Shown: piece by piece, positions 53,319-64,000 of the stretch | Numbering within the stretch: the stretch's first letter is position 1 | Layout: every line of letters begins with the position of its first letter | From: Phallus indusiatus | Lineage: Eukaryota > Basidiomycota > Agaricomycetes > Phallales > Phallaceae | Reading direction: 5' to 3' | Length of the DNA stretch: 64,000 nt | Assembly: GCA_027605045.1 (NCBI GenBank) | Contig: JAQFWX010000033.1 | Span: 310,001 to 374,000, forward strand | Notes under the pieces: generated by a model | Seen by the model: the letters and a program-made list of their open reading frames with translations, nothing else | What the model was told of the DNA's origin: nothing | The model's database searches: none | Made by a program: the position numbers and the translations under genes

Positions 53319-54776
53319 ATGTCACTGACGGCTCTAGAAAAGAGTCTCCTCGCACTACAGATTGTGGGTCTCATCCTGTTGGCGATGCTATTTTGTACTT
53401 TCAAGTTATCCAACACACTTGATCGCAATTCACTCTTCATGAATTTCTTGATAACATGGTTAATGTATACCGCATATACCACCTTCTAGTGAGTCAATTC
53501 AAGTCCCAGCACTTATTTTGTTGTATCGACTCTTTTTATAGTGCCGTGACCATCATTTCTTTACCCGCTACGTCTATAGCACAATTTGGTGTAGCTATTA
53601 TGGGACAAACATTGTTGGATTTTTTCAGCTTAGTGTGAGTTAAGGTGTTGGGAGTTCAAATCAAGACTGACTGTTGTAACAGATCGATAGTCGCAACGTT
53701 GAATTTGATTGTTCATGTGAGTTTTTATCGCTGATATTCAAGTGTGTTATATATCTCATTGATCAAAACAAAGCTCTGGTTTAAAATGCGAAGCGCGTTC
53801 ACCACGGATCTTTCATCTTCTGTTGACAAATGGTTGACCCCTATGGTAGGTCTATTTATTTCCTCGCTCCTCTTCCTTCCCGTGAATTAATAAAACACAC
53901 CAGCTACTCATTTCCCCTTATTTGATTGGAGTGTTATGTTTGGTATGCGTCAAAGTCACTTTTACTGTCAAAGGACATTTCTGAGACCTTCTCTACTAAT
54001 ATCGCAGGCCGAACTTTTTTCAGATTGGGGCATCATAGTTTTTGGATACGTTTTTCTTTCTACTATGGTTATTACTTCCCTTTGGGATAGTAAGTATATG
54101 CATGAATCAATATGATTTGACCTTTCAAATTGACAACTTTCAGTCCTTCTTCTGGCAATGTTTCTGTTCAAACACCGAGTCGTACGATTGGCAGTTCAGC
54201 GCGGTCTTTTACCGATCCCATTACTTGTGAGACTTTTAATCTTTTCTTTGCTGAGATTAGCATACTTCGGGTATGATTTCCCGTTATTAACTGATGTATT
54301 AGGAACTGAAAATAGGTCTTTGGCTGTTGTAGAGTCTCATTAGGTCGATCACTTGCCGGTCCTCGAGCTGACGCAAACGCATCTGGGGCGGCAGAAGCGG
54401 AAGTAGTCATTGGAAGTCTGAGTGCGTTAAGGTCAAATAGTAGTAATACTGGAAACTGACTTTCAACTTCACAAGTTCCCATAAGCGTCTTCGTGTTGTT
54501 CGGCTTACGACAAGTAAGCTTCAGAGGCTCTCCCACAATTTTTTTGTTTTTACCTGATTCGACTCTGATAAGGATGTACTTCAAACTTGGTTTCCCTGTC
54601 TCGTTTCTAGAAAAACAACAAACCAGACGTTGACGATGGTGATTTCGGAAAATGAAGCTACTAGCACGAGCACCAGGAGTCTGACACTCAACGATATGGA
54701 ATCCCAAGTATCGGGATCCGATGCAAACAAGATAGAGTCCGGAGTAACCTTGTATTTGAGAGAAGAAGTGATTTAA
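53319..54776 (+). CDS. Seven-helix receptor-like membrane protein, copy 2
   Basis: The exon pattern is the same as in copy 1, and the frame can be followed from MSLTALEKSLLALQIVGL to a TAA at 54774-54776. The seven helices are conserved, most strongly in helices 5-6 (LLLAMFLFKHRVVRLAVQRG is identical) and in WFKMRSA. Loops and the C-terminal tail (TMVISENEATSTSTRSLTL) differ, which suggests the two may respond to different signals or partners. Intron 1 has a gtgagt donor. The order of exons, phases and spacer shows a tandem duplication. Function is inferred from topology only. Confidence 0.7.
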
Positions 54777-55455
54777 TCAGCAATCACGATGAATGTTCTC
54801 TATTGTTCTATTATCAAAAAGAGGTGGGCTTTGTCACCTGGAGGCACGATCCGCTTCAACTTCAGCTAACATTAAGTTTCACCAGAGCGCTCGTTTCCTG
54901 ACTCATGATCATCTTACGAATCTCTTATGGCTCGTTCATTTTTGTATACACATAAATAGATAATTTATCAAAGAATATTCTCACCTCAGACCTTAAACAT
55001 CGGCACGGGCCGCCCGTAGGTTTTCGAAAGTAAAAATCCGACCTGCCCGAACGAGTATATACACAACCAATGAGTGCATACAAAACTGAATGACACCTCA
55101 TCCGACTTTGTTATTCATTGCCGATACGCATACACCTCAGTGCGTTGAATTCACCCGTCCTTTCTTTCTTTTTTTTGGGCACAAAAAAAAATAGCTAATT
55201 GTTTAAACTTGTAATATTCAAGTTTGGCGGAGGTAAAATATTGAACCCATGGTTATATTTGGCAATTAGATACGACACGTTTACGCTGCATCAATCATTT
55301 GTCTGGCGACACCAATACGTATATATCCAATGACGTTATGACGAATAAAAATTTTCCTAGCATCAAGTTTGAAGGAGTCATGTGGGCAAGTCTCAGGCTG
55401 AGGAGTGAACGCCTCCCATTATTTCCGCTCATCTTGACACCTACTCGTCATAACG
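54777..55455. other. Intergenic region
   Basis: No gene is recognised. It contains a T-run followed by an A-run near 55167-55192 and should include the promoter of ICMT copy 5. Confidence 0.45.
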
Positions 55456-56229
55456 ATGTCGACTTCATCTGTTGTTTTTCTAAAACTCCTCATGCTCTTG
55501 ATAATGAATTCCATAGCCTTGAAAGCCTCCATACCACCCGTCAAGTCAGTGTCGTCAGACAAAGTCGAGAAAAGCACATTTCAAGAGAGATATGCGCGTT
55601 TGGCTTACACATTCAATCTTATTGTGAGTGCGAAATTGTTGTAACTTAGAATGATAGTCGTTGATCACGATTCACCACTATTTAAGCCACTTATGATGCC
55701 TAGTATCATCTTATGTTCGACACTCATACCGAACCTTGTGTCGCCTGGGAAGGCACCATTATGCACCGGGGATGCGAATGACGAATTGCGCCGTCTGTCC
55801 CTCTCGTTCATAGCAAGCTTTGTGCTGGTTACAGTCGGGGCTGGCATTCGCTTATTATGCTTCAAAACTTTGGGAGACTTGTTCACTTTCGAGGTCACAA
55901 TTCGCTCGAACCATAGGCTTGTGGACACCGGACCATACTCAATCGTTCGACACCCGAGTTATACTGGTGGAATTATGAAATGGGCTGGAAATGCCATATT
56001 GGTCCTCAGTCGTCAGAATCCGGCTATCACATGTGGATGGGCAACCTCATCCTTAATTGTGAAACTCTTGATCGTATTATGGACATTGTGGGCGATCTAT
56101 GTTTGGTACTTCTTATCCAGCAGAGCCCTTTTGGAGGAGCGAAATCTTCGTAATCATTTCGCACAAACCGGATTGTGGAACGACTATGTAAAACGAGTTC
56201 CTTACAGATACATTCCTGGAATTTGTTGA
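55456..56229 (+). CDS. ICMT-like membrane protein, copy 5
   Basis: Exons 55456-55623 (56 codons) and 55687-56229 (181 codons with stop) are joined at gtgagt and ttaag, giving 236 residues. The start MSTSSVVFLKLLMLL aligns with the other copies. It keeps the motif RSNHRLVDTGPYSIVRHPSYTG and the C-terminal EERNLRNHFAQTGLWNDYVK..YRYIPGIC. With copy 4 it forms the conserved subgroup (shared CSTL, DANDELRRLSL, IRLLCFKT, GDLFTFEVTIR), so it is a plausible active S-adenosylmethionine-dependent methyltransferase of the ER membrane. It is the only copy on the plus strand. Confidence 0.85.
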
Positions 56230-56728
56230 GTGTATATATGAAAAACGTGTAGATAGAGAACCCTCTAGATACTAACGCAATCCCGACATGTGAATTAGTT
56301 TGAAATGTTGCTGATTTGAGCCCGATTGCGTCGTCACATATGTCTTCATCTAGCAACTTATTTGCCTGGATACGTACAACGCCTTGGATAAGTATCAGAC
56401 TTAAGCTTAAGGTTCAAAAGTCCACTTACTACATAGTTTCCCGTCCCCCGGGTTCTCCTGACTCTTTTCTAAATCTTGCTTCCCTGAGTCCCGCCTCGTG
56501 GTTTTTTGAAAAACTATTCCAGGGTGAGCTGAGTTAAGAATACTCGGTTCTTCTTTGGTTCTCAGTTTCATTGGACCTATCGATATGCTATGAATGATAT
56601 GAATCATGATATGTTGTCATGATCAGACGATCACAGAGACGACCCCGCCGTGAGTATGGAAAATCACGTGCCGTCACGCCGCGTAACAAACCGGAGAAAT
56701 ATCGGTGTATTAATATGGTCGGCTCAGG
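56230..56728. other. Intergenic region
   Basis: No gene is recognised between ICMT copy 5 and the GH3 promoter. Confidence 0.45.
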
Positions 56729-56738
56729 TATATAAAAG
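56729..56738 (+). promoter_or_regulatory. TATA box and 5' leader intron of the GH3 gene
   Basis: tatataaaag lies about 170 bases before the start codon at 56911. Between them a likely leader intron runs from gtatgtgg (56809) to gtagtag (about 56879), so the leader is spliced. Confidence 0.55.
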
Positions 56739-56910
56739 TTCTTGGGCGTAATCGCAACCGACGACGGTGTCAGTATCGATTCATCTTCCCACCAGTGCTG
56801 TTTTCGAGGTATGTGGGCAGGAATCTCGGTTTTTTGCTCCTTCTTACTTTATAAGTCATTTCTGAATAATTCGTAGTAGTTTCAAGTCGAGCAAAAAAGC
56901 AACAAGGACA

Positions 56911-59900
56911 ATGTCACCAGCATCAGATTTCCCGACGGCGTCCATACCAGAGCTTATCTCAAAGCTCACGAAAGAAGAAAAAATCCTCTTACTCGGTGCA
57001 CCAGACTGGTGGCATACTAATCCGATACCCAGACTTGGTATACCGTCGGCAAAGATGAGCGATGGTCCAAATGGAGCGCGCGGCGAGTCTTTCTTTCTGT
57101 TGAGCCCAGCGCAATGCTTGCCAGTAAGTTGACGTTGGTTTAGTTGGTTTAGTTCTCATTTGTTTTTTTTAGTGTGCTACCTCTCTAGCAGCAACGTTTG
57201 ATCCCGAGCTGATCAACGCTGCGGGTGCATTTCTCGCTGAAGAGGCTAAACTCAAATCAGCGACGATCCTTCTTGCGCCGACATGTAACATCCAGCGCTC
57301 CCCACTTGGTGGTAGATCGTTCGAATCTTTCTCAGAAGATCCGTTCTTATCAGGTTTAAACATTCGGCTCTATTCAGTTCACGATTTATGATTGAAAAAT
57401 TACCAGGAACATGCGCTGCAGCATACGTGAACGGCCTTCAGTCTCACGGCGTTGCAGCTACTATCAAACATTTTGTTGCTAATGACCAAGAGCACGAGAG
57501 ATTGGGTTCTAGTTCTAACGTCTCCGAACGCGCTTTGAGAGAGGTGTATTTGTATCCGTAAGAGAGCTTTGTTCTCAAGTATAGACCTTCCTTAAGCTTT
57601 CATTAATACAGATTCATGATTGCGCAGCGAGATGCTAAGCCTTTAGCTTATATGACTGCGTACGTCTGGTCGCAAGTCGTGAACAAAGCTAATTGCCGCA
57701 TGTAGTTATAACCGTCTCAACGGTACACACTGTTCAGAGAACTACCGTCTTTTAAGCACTATACTGAGAAAGGAATGGGGATTCGATGGGTTAGTTATGA
57801 GTGATTGGTAAGTGAAGTTCATCTTACGAGCTTTGTGTTTTCGTAAATTATGATTTATGATTCCTCTGATATTTAGGTTCGGAACGTACAGCGTAGCGGA
57901 AAACATAAATGCAGGTCTTTCCTTAGAAATGCCCGGTCCACCAAGATGGCGTACTCCACTTCTGGTAGGACATTCATTGACGGCTCAAAAATTGACGATT
58001 GCGACGATTGAAAAGAGAGTGGCCGAAGTCTTAAAGTAAATAATTCCAAATTATCTCGTCATCGGGAGAAAAAAATTTATATCCCTATTTCCAAGGTTTG
58101 TGCAGAGCATCTCTCGCATGTCTCCCGACACCCTCTTCGGACCAGACGTCGAGCGCTCTCGCACCGCGACGCCTGAAATCCAATCCTTCACCCGCAAACT
58201 TGCAAGCTCAGGCATTGTTCTGCTTAAAAACTCGCACAACAAACTTCCCATAACCAAATCAGGAACAAAAATAGCAGTTATAGGACCTAACGCCAAAGCG
58301 TCGAATATCTCAGGCGGAGGATCAGCGAATTTGAAACCTTCATATGTTGTTACGCCTTACGAAGGAATCGTGAAACTTGCAAAGTCGAAAAATGCAAGCG
58401 TGGAGTATAGTGTTGGGTGCTACGGTAAGATAATGTTCGCGTGATACTCTCGTGCGTTAAGGTCTTAATCAAAAATCTCTCGAAAAGCCCAAAGATACCT
58501 TCCTTCATTAGACCAGTTATTGTCGTCTCCGTCCAATCCCGATAAGAAAGGCTATTGGCACTGCGCTTTTTACAACTACGACCCTCAAACAGGTTCTCCC
58601 GTGAAGACGCCCTTGGCGGAATATGAGTTGAACGATACCAGAATACTGTTGAATGACTTTTTGCCGAAGGGTATTACGGAGACGTGGGGTATGGTTGTTT
58701 CAGGGTTGTTTACATCACCTGACTACTCGGGACCATTCGAGTTTGGTTTGACTGTCGCTGGTAAGAAGGATGGAAAAACCCTGATGGTTTCGTTTTGTTT
58801 CGTTCAAAATGTTTACAAAATTTGTCATTTTAGGACGTGCCAAGCTATTCATTGACGGTGAACTCGTGATTGATAATTGGACGAAACAGCGTTCTGGAGA
58901 TTTCTTTGACGGGTTAGCATGTTCGCCACTATTCTTTATAGAATTTTTCATTCTTTTGTCTCTATGTAGTCGAGGGACCGTGGAAGAAACAGGCGTGTAC
59001 AACATCAAGGCCAATCAGACGATCAAAGTCCACATCGAATACATCAACACTCCTCCACCAGATGCAGGAGAAGGCAAAGGTCCCCAGGCTAGTCCTACAT
59101 TCGGTTTGGTAAGGATAAGTCATTCGGGTCTTTTCTCAAAACTTGAAACTCAACCATTTTTCTTTCAGCGCCTTGGCGGTGCGCCTAAAATCGACCCAGA
59201 TCAAGCCATAAAAGATGCGGTTCAAGTTGCATCTCGTAATGATGTTGCGGTCATTGTTGTAGGACTCAGCCCCGAATGGGAAAGTGAAGGGTTTGATAGG
59301 CCTAATCTCGATTTACCCGGAAGACAGAATGAGTTGATTGAGAAGGTCGCAGAGGCTGTTGGTGCTGAGAAAGTGGTCGTTGTTGTTCAGGCTGTAAGTC
59401 CAGTTGATTGCGTTTTCTTTAGATGAAGTTCATTTGAAAACACCACGATATTTACTGCAGGGTTCAGCTACGTTGATGCCATGGCACTCCAAAGTTTCCT
59501 CTATTCTTCAGGCCTGGTACCAGGGTAATGAGGCTGGAAATGCCATCGCGGACATTCTGTTCGGAGAAGTCAATCCCTCAGGCAAACTTCCGTTATCTTT
59601 CCCACATAAACTTCAAGATGTGTCGTCTTACCTCAACTACGGGAGCGAAAATGGCCAAGTCTATTATCGTGAAGATTTGTTCGTTGGGTACAAGTGGTAT
59701 CACGCCAGGGAGATAAATGCTATGTGGCCGTTTGGGTAAGGATTAAATCCAGCTGATTAAAGCTTATTAATAATACTCGATAATCTCTTTCTCGGATAGG
59801 TTCGGTTTGTCTTACACAACTTTCTCATACGGATCACTCCAGGTTTCTCGTAATAACGGCTCTAAGAGCAATCCCGTTAACGTCACTGTCTCATTCACAA

Positions 59901-60277
59901 TCACGAACACCGGATCTTTAGCTGGCTCCGAAACCGCGCAAGTCTATCTTTCTCCTGTCAAACCAAAGTTGGGCGGATCTTCAGCGGTCGATAACCGAGT
60001 TCCAACAACGCCGAAATGGCAGCTCCGTGGATTCCACAAAGCCAAAGATCTGAAACCTGGTGAGAAAAGGGAAGTGTCAGTCGTGTTGAACAAGTATGCG
60101 GTGTCTTTCTGGGATGTGACACTTGGGGATCCCGAACTTGGAGGTACTAAGACCGGAATGTGGAAAGTCTGTGAGGGAATTTATGATGTTGCTGTTGGAT
60201 CGTCGAGTGCCGATCTTAAACTTTTGGGAACGCTCGAAATTGGTGATGGAGAGGGATTTGTGTGGGAGGGGTTGTGA
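56911..60277 (+). CDS. Beta-glucosidase, glycoside hydrolase family 3 with PA14 domain
   Basis: About 13 exons encode roughly 840 residues. The N-terminal barrel has [65 protein letters not shown] and [15 protein letters not shown], whose Asp is the expected catalytic nucleophile. The second domain has [14 protein letters not shown] and [13 protein letters not shown]14 carbohydrate-binding insert follows ([29 protein letters not shown]). Then the domain resumes ([20 protein letters not shown]), with [16 protein letters not shown] and [11 protein letters not shown]. The C-terminus is a fibronectin-like fold ([28 protein letters not shown]). No signal peptide is visible, so the enzyme is probably intracellular, acting on imported cellobiose or other beta-glucosides. 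No defect is seen. Confidence 0.92.
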
Positions 60278-60915
60278 GCTTAACGTGTGTTAAATGAATA
60301 TGTAAAAAAAGGTTTTGCGCGTGTAAGAGTTGTGTCGAACTATTGAAACAATTATGTTATGGAAATTCAAGTTGTATGTACTTCTCGTGTTGTGCTTCCT
60401 CAGTTTGGACATTACATAAATATTCAACGAGGAAAAATAGCCCATTTGACACTCCGAGTTTAGCATCAACTCGAGCCGGAATAACAGATATTATGCAGCG
60501 ACCAGTAGATTGTCGTATGGGCACAGTCTTGTTTCGGAAATTCCAAAGGTTGTTATCTTTCAACTTGGATTTGACTTGATCCCTCATTTTTTTCACATCT
60601 ATATTCTCCTCGACCCTTCTTCTTTAGTACTTAATCATGGTCACTAAAAACATATATAAACTCCCCAATTATTGTATCTAGTTCCAGTTAAGTTAAGTTG
60701 GAATTGACGAAGCCTTTAAATAATAAACACTCGATTCGTGTGAAATCCTTGGCCTTATCCCTTGGAAGCTCGTAGCGTGGGACACTATTATGGCATGTGC
60801 GCTAAGCACGGTCGTTTCGTAACGGCACATGGCGGATGAAGTCATATGACGTCGCAGCGCTCAGAAGCCTTGACTACAGCTTCACTGTCCTTTCACTGCG
60901 TTTTGGAACACTGTC
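60278..60915. other. Intergenic region
   Basis: No gene is recognised. It includes the 3' end of the GH3 transcript and the promoter of the F-box gene. Confidence 0.45.
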
Positions 60916-62580
60916 ATGAGTAGTATAGGCCGCATTCCTAAGTATCGAAGTAAAATCGCGTGAGTTACTCAGTTATATAGTTCCAATTGGTTACAGCCTC
61001 TTTACCTTGTCTTGACTAGGCGCGCCCAAAAACAAAACTCCAAGCTTGCGGTGAATAGAGTGATCCCAGATATACTCTACAGTATCTTCTTACTAGCCGT
61101 CTACGACTCAACTTCTCCTGTAAACGCTACATTGGGGCTCTCACATACTTGTCATCATTGGAGGAACTCTGTGCTCGGGTGGCCGGCTTTATGGGCTTTT
61201 GTAGATCTCAGCAGCTCGAACACAATTCTCGATTTGTTTATGAGCCGGTCCGGGAATGCTCCCCTTAATTTGATTCGGAATAACCCGCGAGAATGCTTTT
61301 TCATTGATTATCTCGAATCTAAAGCAAACATCATTTTTCCCCGCCTATGTTCCCTAACTCTACATGTTTCGGACCGCGAGCTCATTCGAGTTCAACATAC
61401 ATTCCGAGAATTAAACCAACTTTCGCTTCAAATAAGGCACCTGGATATTCACATGCATAAGCATATTCCACTTGCCCCGCCAATTCCCTTGCCACCATTG
61501 GAGGAAGTTTTTTGGTTGAACATTTCCTGTCTTCAAGTGCTTCGGCTTCACGCAATAAATTTACCAACGCCATTGCTAGATCTTCCGCCCACTAATCTGA
61601 CACATTTTAAACTTGCATTTCCACAGAATTTGCCTGCTCTTTGCAAGCTCTTGAGCTTCCTTCACCGCTGTCCTCTTTTACGTGATCTAGAGTGCTGTAC
61701 TAGTACTGTAGCTTTTGATGGTGTCAAGGGAGAAATTTTCAGAGGAATAACAGAATCAATCTCAAGATTGGACTTTCCTCACCTCAGACGGCTCGTTATG
61801 ACATCATACGGAAAATCAGGCTATCATTATATTCGAGAACTCTCGTCCCGCATCCAAATTTCGACGCCACGGTTGCTATCCGAGCTCCGTTTGCGTTATA
61901 ACTTCCGTCCACCTGTACAAAAACCTCACCAATCGTCATTACCTACAACTAAAACCGCACCCATGTCTTTCAACATTTTCGAGGTGATCCCATCCGGGGG
62001 ATTATCTTGTTTCTCAAACCGGAGTTCCTTGTATATAGTCGTCGACTTTGAGAACGGTCTCTTCAAAATGTCCTCGACACCCAATTGCGTTTGGCAGTTT
62101 GATTCCCCATTTCAAATAGAAGGCAACCTTCCAAGAGGGCAACCTGTATTAGATTATTTGACTCCGGTTCAGGACTTTTTACGCTCTATGCCCAGAGTCA
62201 CACACCTAGAATTTAAATTAGGCTCTTACGCCTGGGATGTTCCTTGGATCATTGACATACCCAGATCATTTCCTTGCCTTGATATTTTAGCATTAAACTT
62301 TCGGTTCGGTTGTCAGGGCGAAGCTAATGTCATTCAGGCTCTGAATTTGCTGCCAGCAGGTTTTGGACTTAAAAAATTGATACTAACAAATCTTGGTATA
62401 TTCACAGACTCACTTGCTGACGCTGTTCTTTACGCGATCACAAGAATTCGAGCTAAGCTTTTGGAAACTCGCGGGATAAGCTTATTTATTGAGAGATGCA
62501 AAGATATAGAAATCGTTTCGAGCGAAAAAGGGGTTGTGGTTGTTCGCCCCAAGGATAGAGGAGGTAATAGTGTAGCATGA
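60916..62580 (+). CDS. F-box/leucine-rich protein, distal copy
   Basis: Exon 1 (60916-60959) and exon 2 (61020-62580) are joined over a 60-base intron with gtgagt and ctag, giving 534 residues. This supplies an ATG that the long frame lacks. F-box-like region: NRVIPDILYSIFLLAVYDST, CHHWRNSVLGWPALWAFVDL. Leucine-rich segments follow (SCLQVLRLHAINLPTP, LLSFLHRCPLLRDLECC, LDFPHLRRLVMTS, FPCLDILALNF). It is related to the 36-44 kb cluster, closest in style to the 42228 gene. A likely SCF substrate receptor of unknown target. The frame is intact. Confidence 0.8.
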
Positions 62581-62824
62581 TAGTTGTCCGTTGAATAGAC
62601 TTGTCATAGAAGAAAAAACTCTTCGGTATACGTATTTCAACGATTCGTTCGGAGATAAATCCGAGATCACTGAATTTCAATGAATGATGCCAGTGAGAAT
62701 CCAACAATACTTTCTTTTGCGCGAGAAGCAGTTACGAGAAGTATATACAGTTTCCCTTACAAAATTTGTTTCAGTAGTTCAGCAGAGGCCGCAGAGTTGC
62801 ACGCGCGTGAAATTTCTCACCCGG

Positions 62825-63165
62825 GGAGGTGCACGAAGAGGATGACTTTCGGTGTTTAAGACCGACTCGTTTAACGAGATACTGTTAGCCTGGATCATCG
62901 AACACCAAGTACCTTTCGAAAAATTAGTCTGAGAGAACCGAACAAGGATTAGTATAACCCACAAGTATTTCATACATTTAGCGAAGAAGAAACTTTCTTG
63001 ATCATCCACCACGAGTAGAGGCGGTAACCGCAGCATCTAATTATCAACGTCATCAAGACCACTAACACCACCTTCACCACCAGGAACTTCAAGGAACTGC
63101 AAATAACTTTCAGCGACGCTTTTTGCGTTGTTCAAGTATTTTGAATCTCCCGATACATGCTATGC
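62825..63165 (-). pseudogene. Inverted GH47 alpha-mannosidase fragment
   Basis: Read on the minus strand, this stretch matches the GH47 gene at about 3292-3600: SKYLNNAKSV, ESYLQFLEVPGGEGGVSGLD, VDDQESFFFA, the intron before the last exon, then YLVFDD. A stop after GLDDVDN and small shifts break the frame. It lies next to the inverted downstream block of DUF6535 and is part of the same rearranged cassette. Confidence 0.8.
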
Positions 63166-63186
63166 TAAGCACTTGCGCTGTAGGGT

Positions 63187-63931
63187 TTGAATAAAGCATT
63201 AGATATGAATCAAAACGAAGACCGGGTCTTGAGGGAGTTGAAAATCAGATCGGATCCGGGATGTGTATTTTTTTTCTGGAATGAGCAGTTTGTGCTATTA
63301 TTATACTCTCGAGTTACTGACGATGGTATCTGCCTTCAAATACCAAGAACGCATAGATCTCCAGTTCGTCGTCAGCCAAAGCATGTCAGTCGTTTCATCC
63401 ACCTTTAGTAATTTTCCAATCTCGCATTTCAACTTAGGTGCTCTATTCTGTTTCCCTGGAAAAACTTCAGAGTCTCTCGGTTTTTATTTCATGCTGCTTC
63501 TTCATCAACTTGGATTGTATTATTCATGTATTTTAGATCATCGGGCTGCGTCTTCCAGAGAGAGATTTATTGCGGACAATAATTTATTTCGAAATAAAAA
63601 GGAAAATAGTTGGAAGACTCGTGTATGAGTGTAATCGAGAATGTTGTATGCGCTGTGGCCCAGTGGGTTGATTTACTTTTTTTTCCTTGTCGCGTTTTCC
63701 AACCAGAAGCGTTGTTGGCAAGATAATCCTATTGGCCCGTAATGATCACCGCTTAAATCACCTTTTCAAGTTTAGATATTGTATATTTAAAAACGTTGTT
63801 ATCTTACTGTGCTGTTGGGGTAAAACCCATTTTACTAAGCGGGACCGGGCTCGGATTAGCAGTCGACGGATCACTGGTTTGACGAGGTGTCTTCAACCAA
63901 ATGGACTCGAACGCCTTTTTCATCCAATTGC
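63187..63931 (-). repeat. Inverted DUF6535 downstream block (copy E)
   Basis: The reverse complement matches 13794-14610: ccgtcgactgc, ttggttgaagacacc, gcctataaatttaaacgtcc and a common T-rich run. The plus-strand open frame 63263-63628 is a by-product of this block. Confidence 0.75.
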
Positions 63932-64000
63932 CTATAAATTTAAACGTCCTACGCTATATAAGTGTTTCAGTAAGGGGACTCTCAGGGATGATGAACTTTG
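63932..64000 (-). CDS. DUF6535-family membrane protein, copy E (C-terminal end only)
   Basis: The last 23 codons before the window edge, read leftwards, match the C-terminus of copy B (SSSSLRVPLLKHLYSVGRLN against SSSSLRVLLLKHLYSVGRLN) and end at TAG (63934-63932). The rest of the gene lies beyond the right edge. Its inverted orientation shows that the cassette array continues there. Confidence 0.7.
   Translation of the reverse strand, partial: QSSSSLRVPLLKHLYSVGRLNL

Noticed and set aside
51030..54776. Receptor-like pair as STE3-type pheromone receptors of a mating locus
   Set aside because: I see no STE3 signature motifs, and no CAAX-ending pheromone precursor nearby; topology alone does not justify the name.

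Overview
The window is nuclear DNA from a filamentous basidiomycete, most likely an Agaricomycete (mushroom-forming) fungus. Genes are broken by many short introns (about 45-70 nt, GT..AG). They include DUF6535 membrane proteins, F-box/leucine-rich proteins and fungal seven-helix membrane proteins, families typical of Agaricomycetes. A few conserved housekeeping genes sit among them: HEM14, RPS6, RPS13, GH3 and GH47 enzymes, and the tail of what may be ribophorin II.

Left half (1-36 kb). A segmental cassette has been copied and rearranged repeatedly. Its full form is a GH47 alpha-mannosidase (1.6-3.8 kb, +), a convergent ICMT-like methyltransferase (3.9-4.7 kb, -) and a DUF6535 gene (6.2-9.3 kb, +). 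DUF6535 copies follow at 10.6-13.8 kb, 19.0-21.9 kb and 32.1-35.1 kb (the last frameshifted). The end of a fifth enters, inverted, at the right edge of the window. ICMT copies lie at 16.3-17.1 kb and 35.3-36.0 kb. Decayed GH47 fragments lie at 17.3-18.1 kb and, inverted, at 62.8-63.2 kb. The DUF6535 copies share upstream and downstream flanks. Their proteins are mosaics, which points to exchange between paralogues.

The 23-29 kb interval holds two broken genes. A DUF7053-like gene (22994-27230, -) is split by a 5'-truncated LINE-type retrotransposon (23228-26922, -). The element is bounded by a perfect 12-bp target-site duplication and carries one in-frame TGA next to the reverse transcriptase active site. 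A neighbouring TMEM163-like cation-efflux gene (27.6-28.7 kb, -) carries a frameshift and two TGA codons. A Pro/Ser/Asn-rich gene of unknown function (29.7-31.5 kb, +) follows; a fragment of its last exons is also found upstream of another DUF6535 copy.

Right half (36-64 kb). Four F-box genes stand in tandem (36.4-43.8 kb; the first two are pseudogenes), with a fifth at 60.9-62.6 kb. Next come an ICMT paralogue (44.0-44.8 kb, -), protoporphyrinogen oxidase (45.0-46.6 kb, +), an inverted pair of RPS6 genes flanking RPS13 (46.8-50.2 kb), a tandem pair of seven-helix receptor-like genes (51.0-54.8 kb), a fifth ICMT (55.5-56.2 kb, +) and a PA14-containing GH3 beta-glucosidase (56.9-60.3 kb, +).

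The most notable signal is not one new enzyme but a locus that repeatedly duplicates and recombines small cassettes around genes for membrane proteins, methyltransferases and F-box proteins. No CRISPR array, rRNA or tRNA was recognised.
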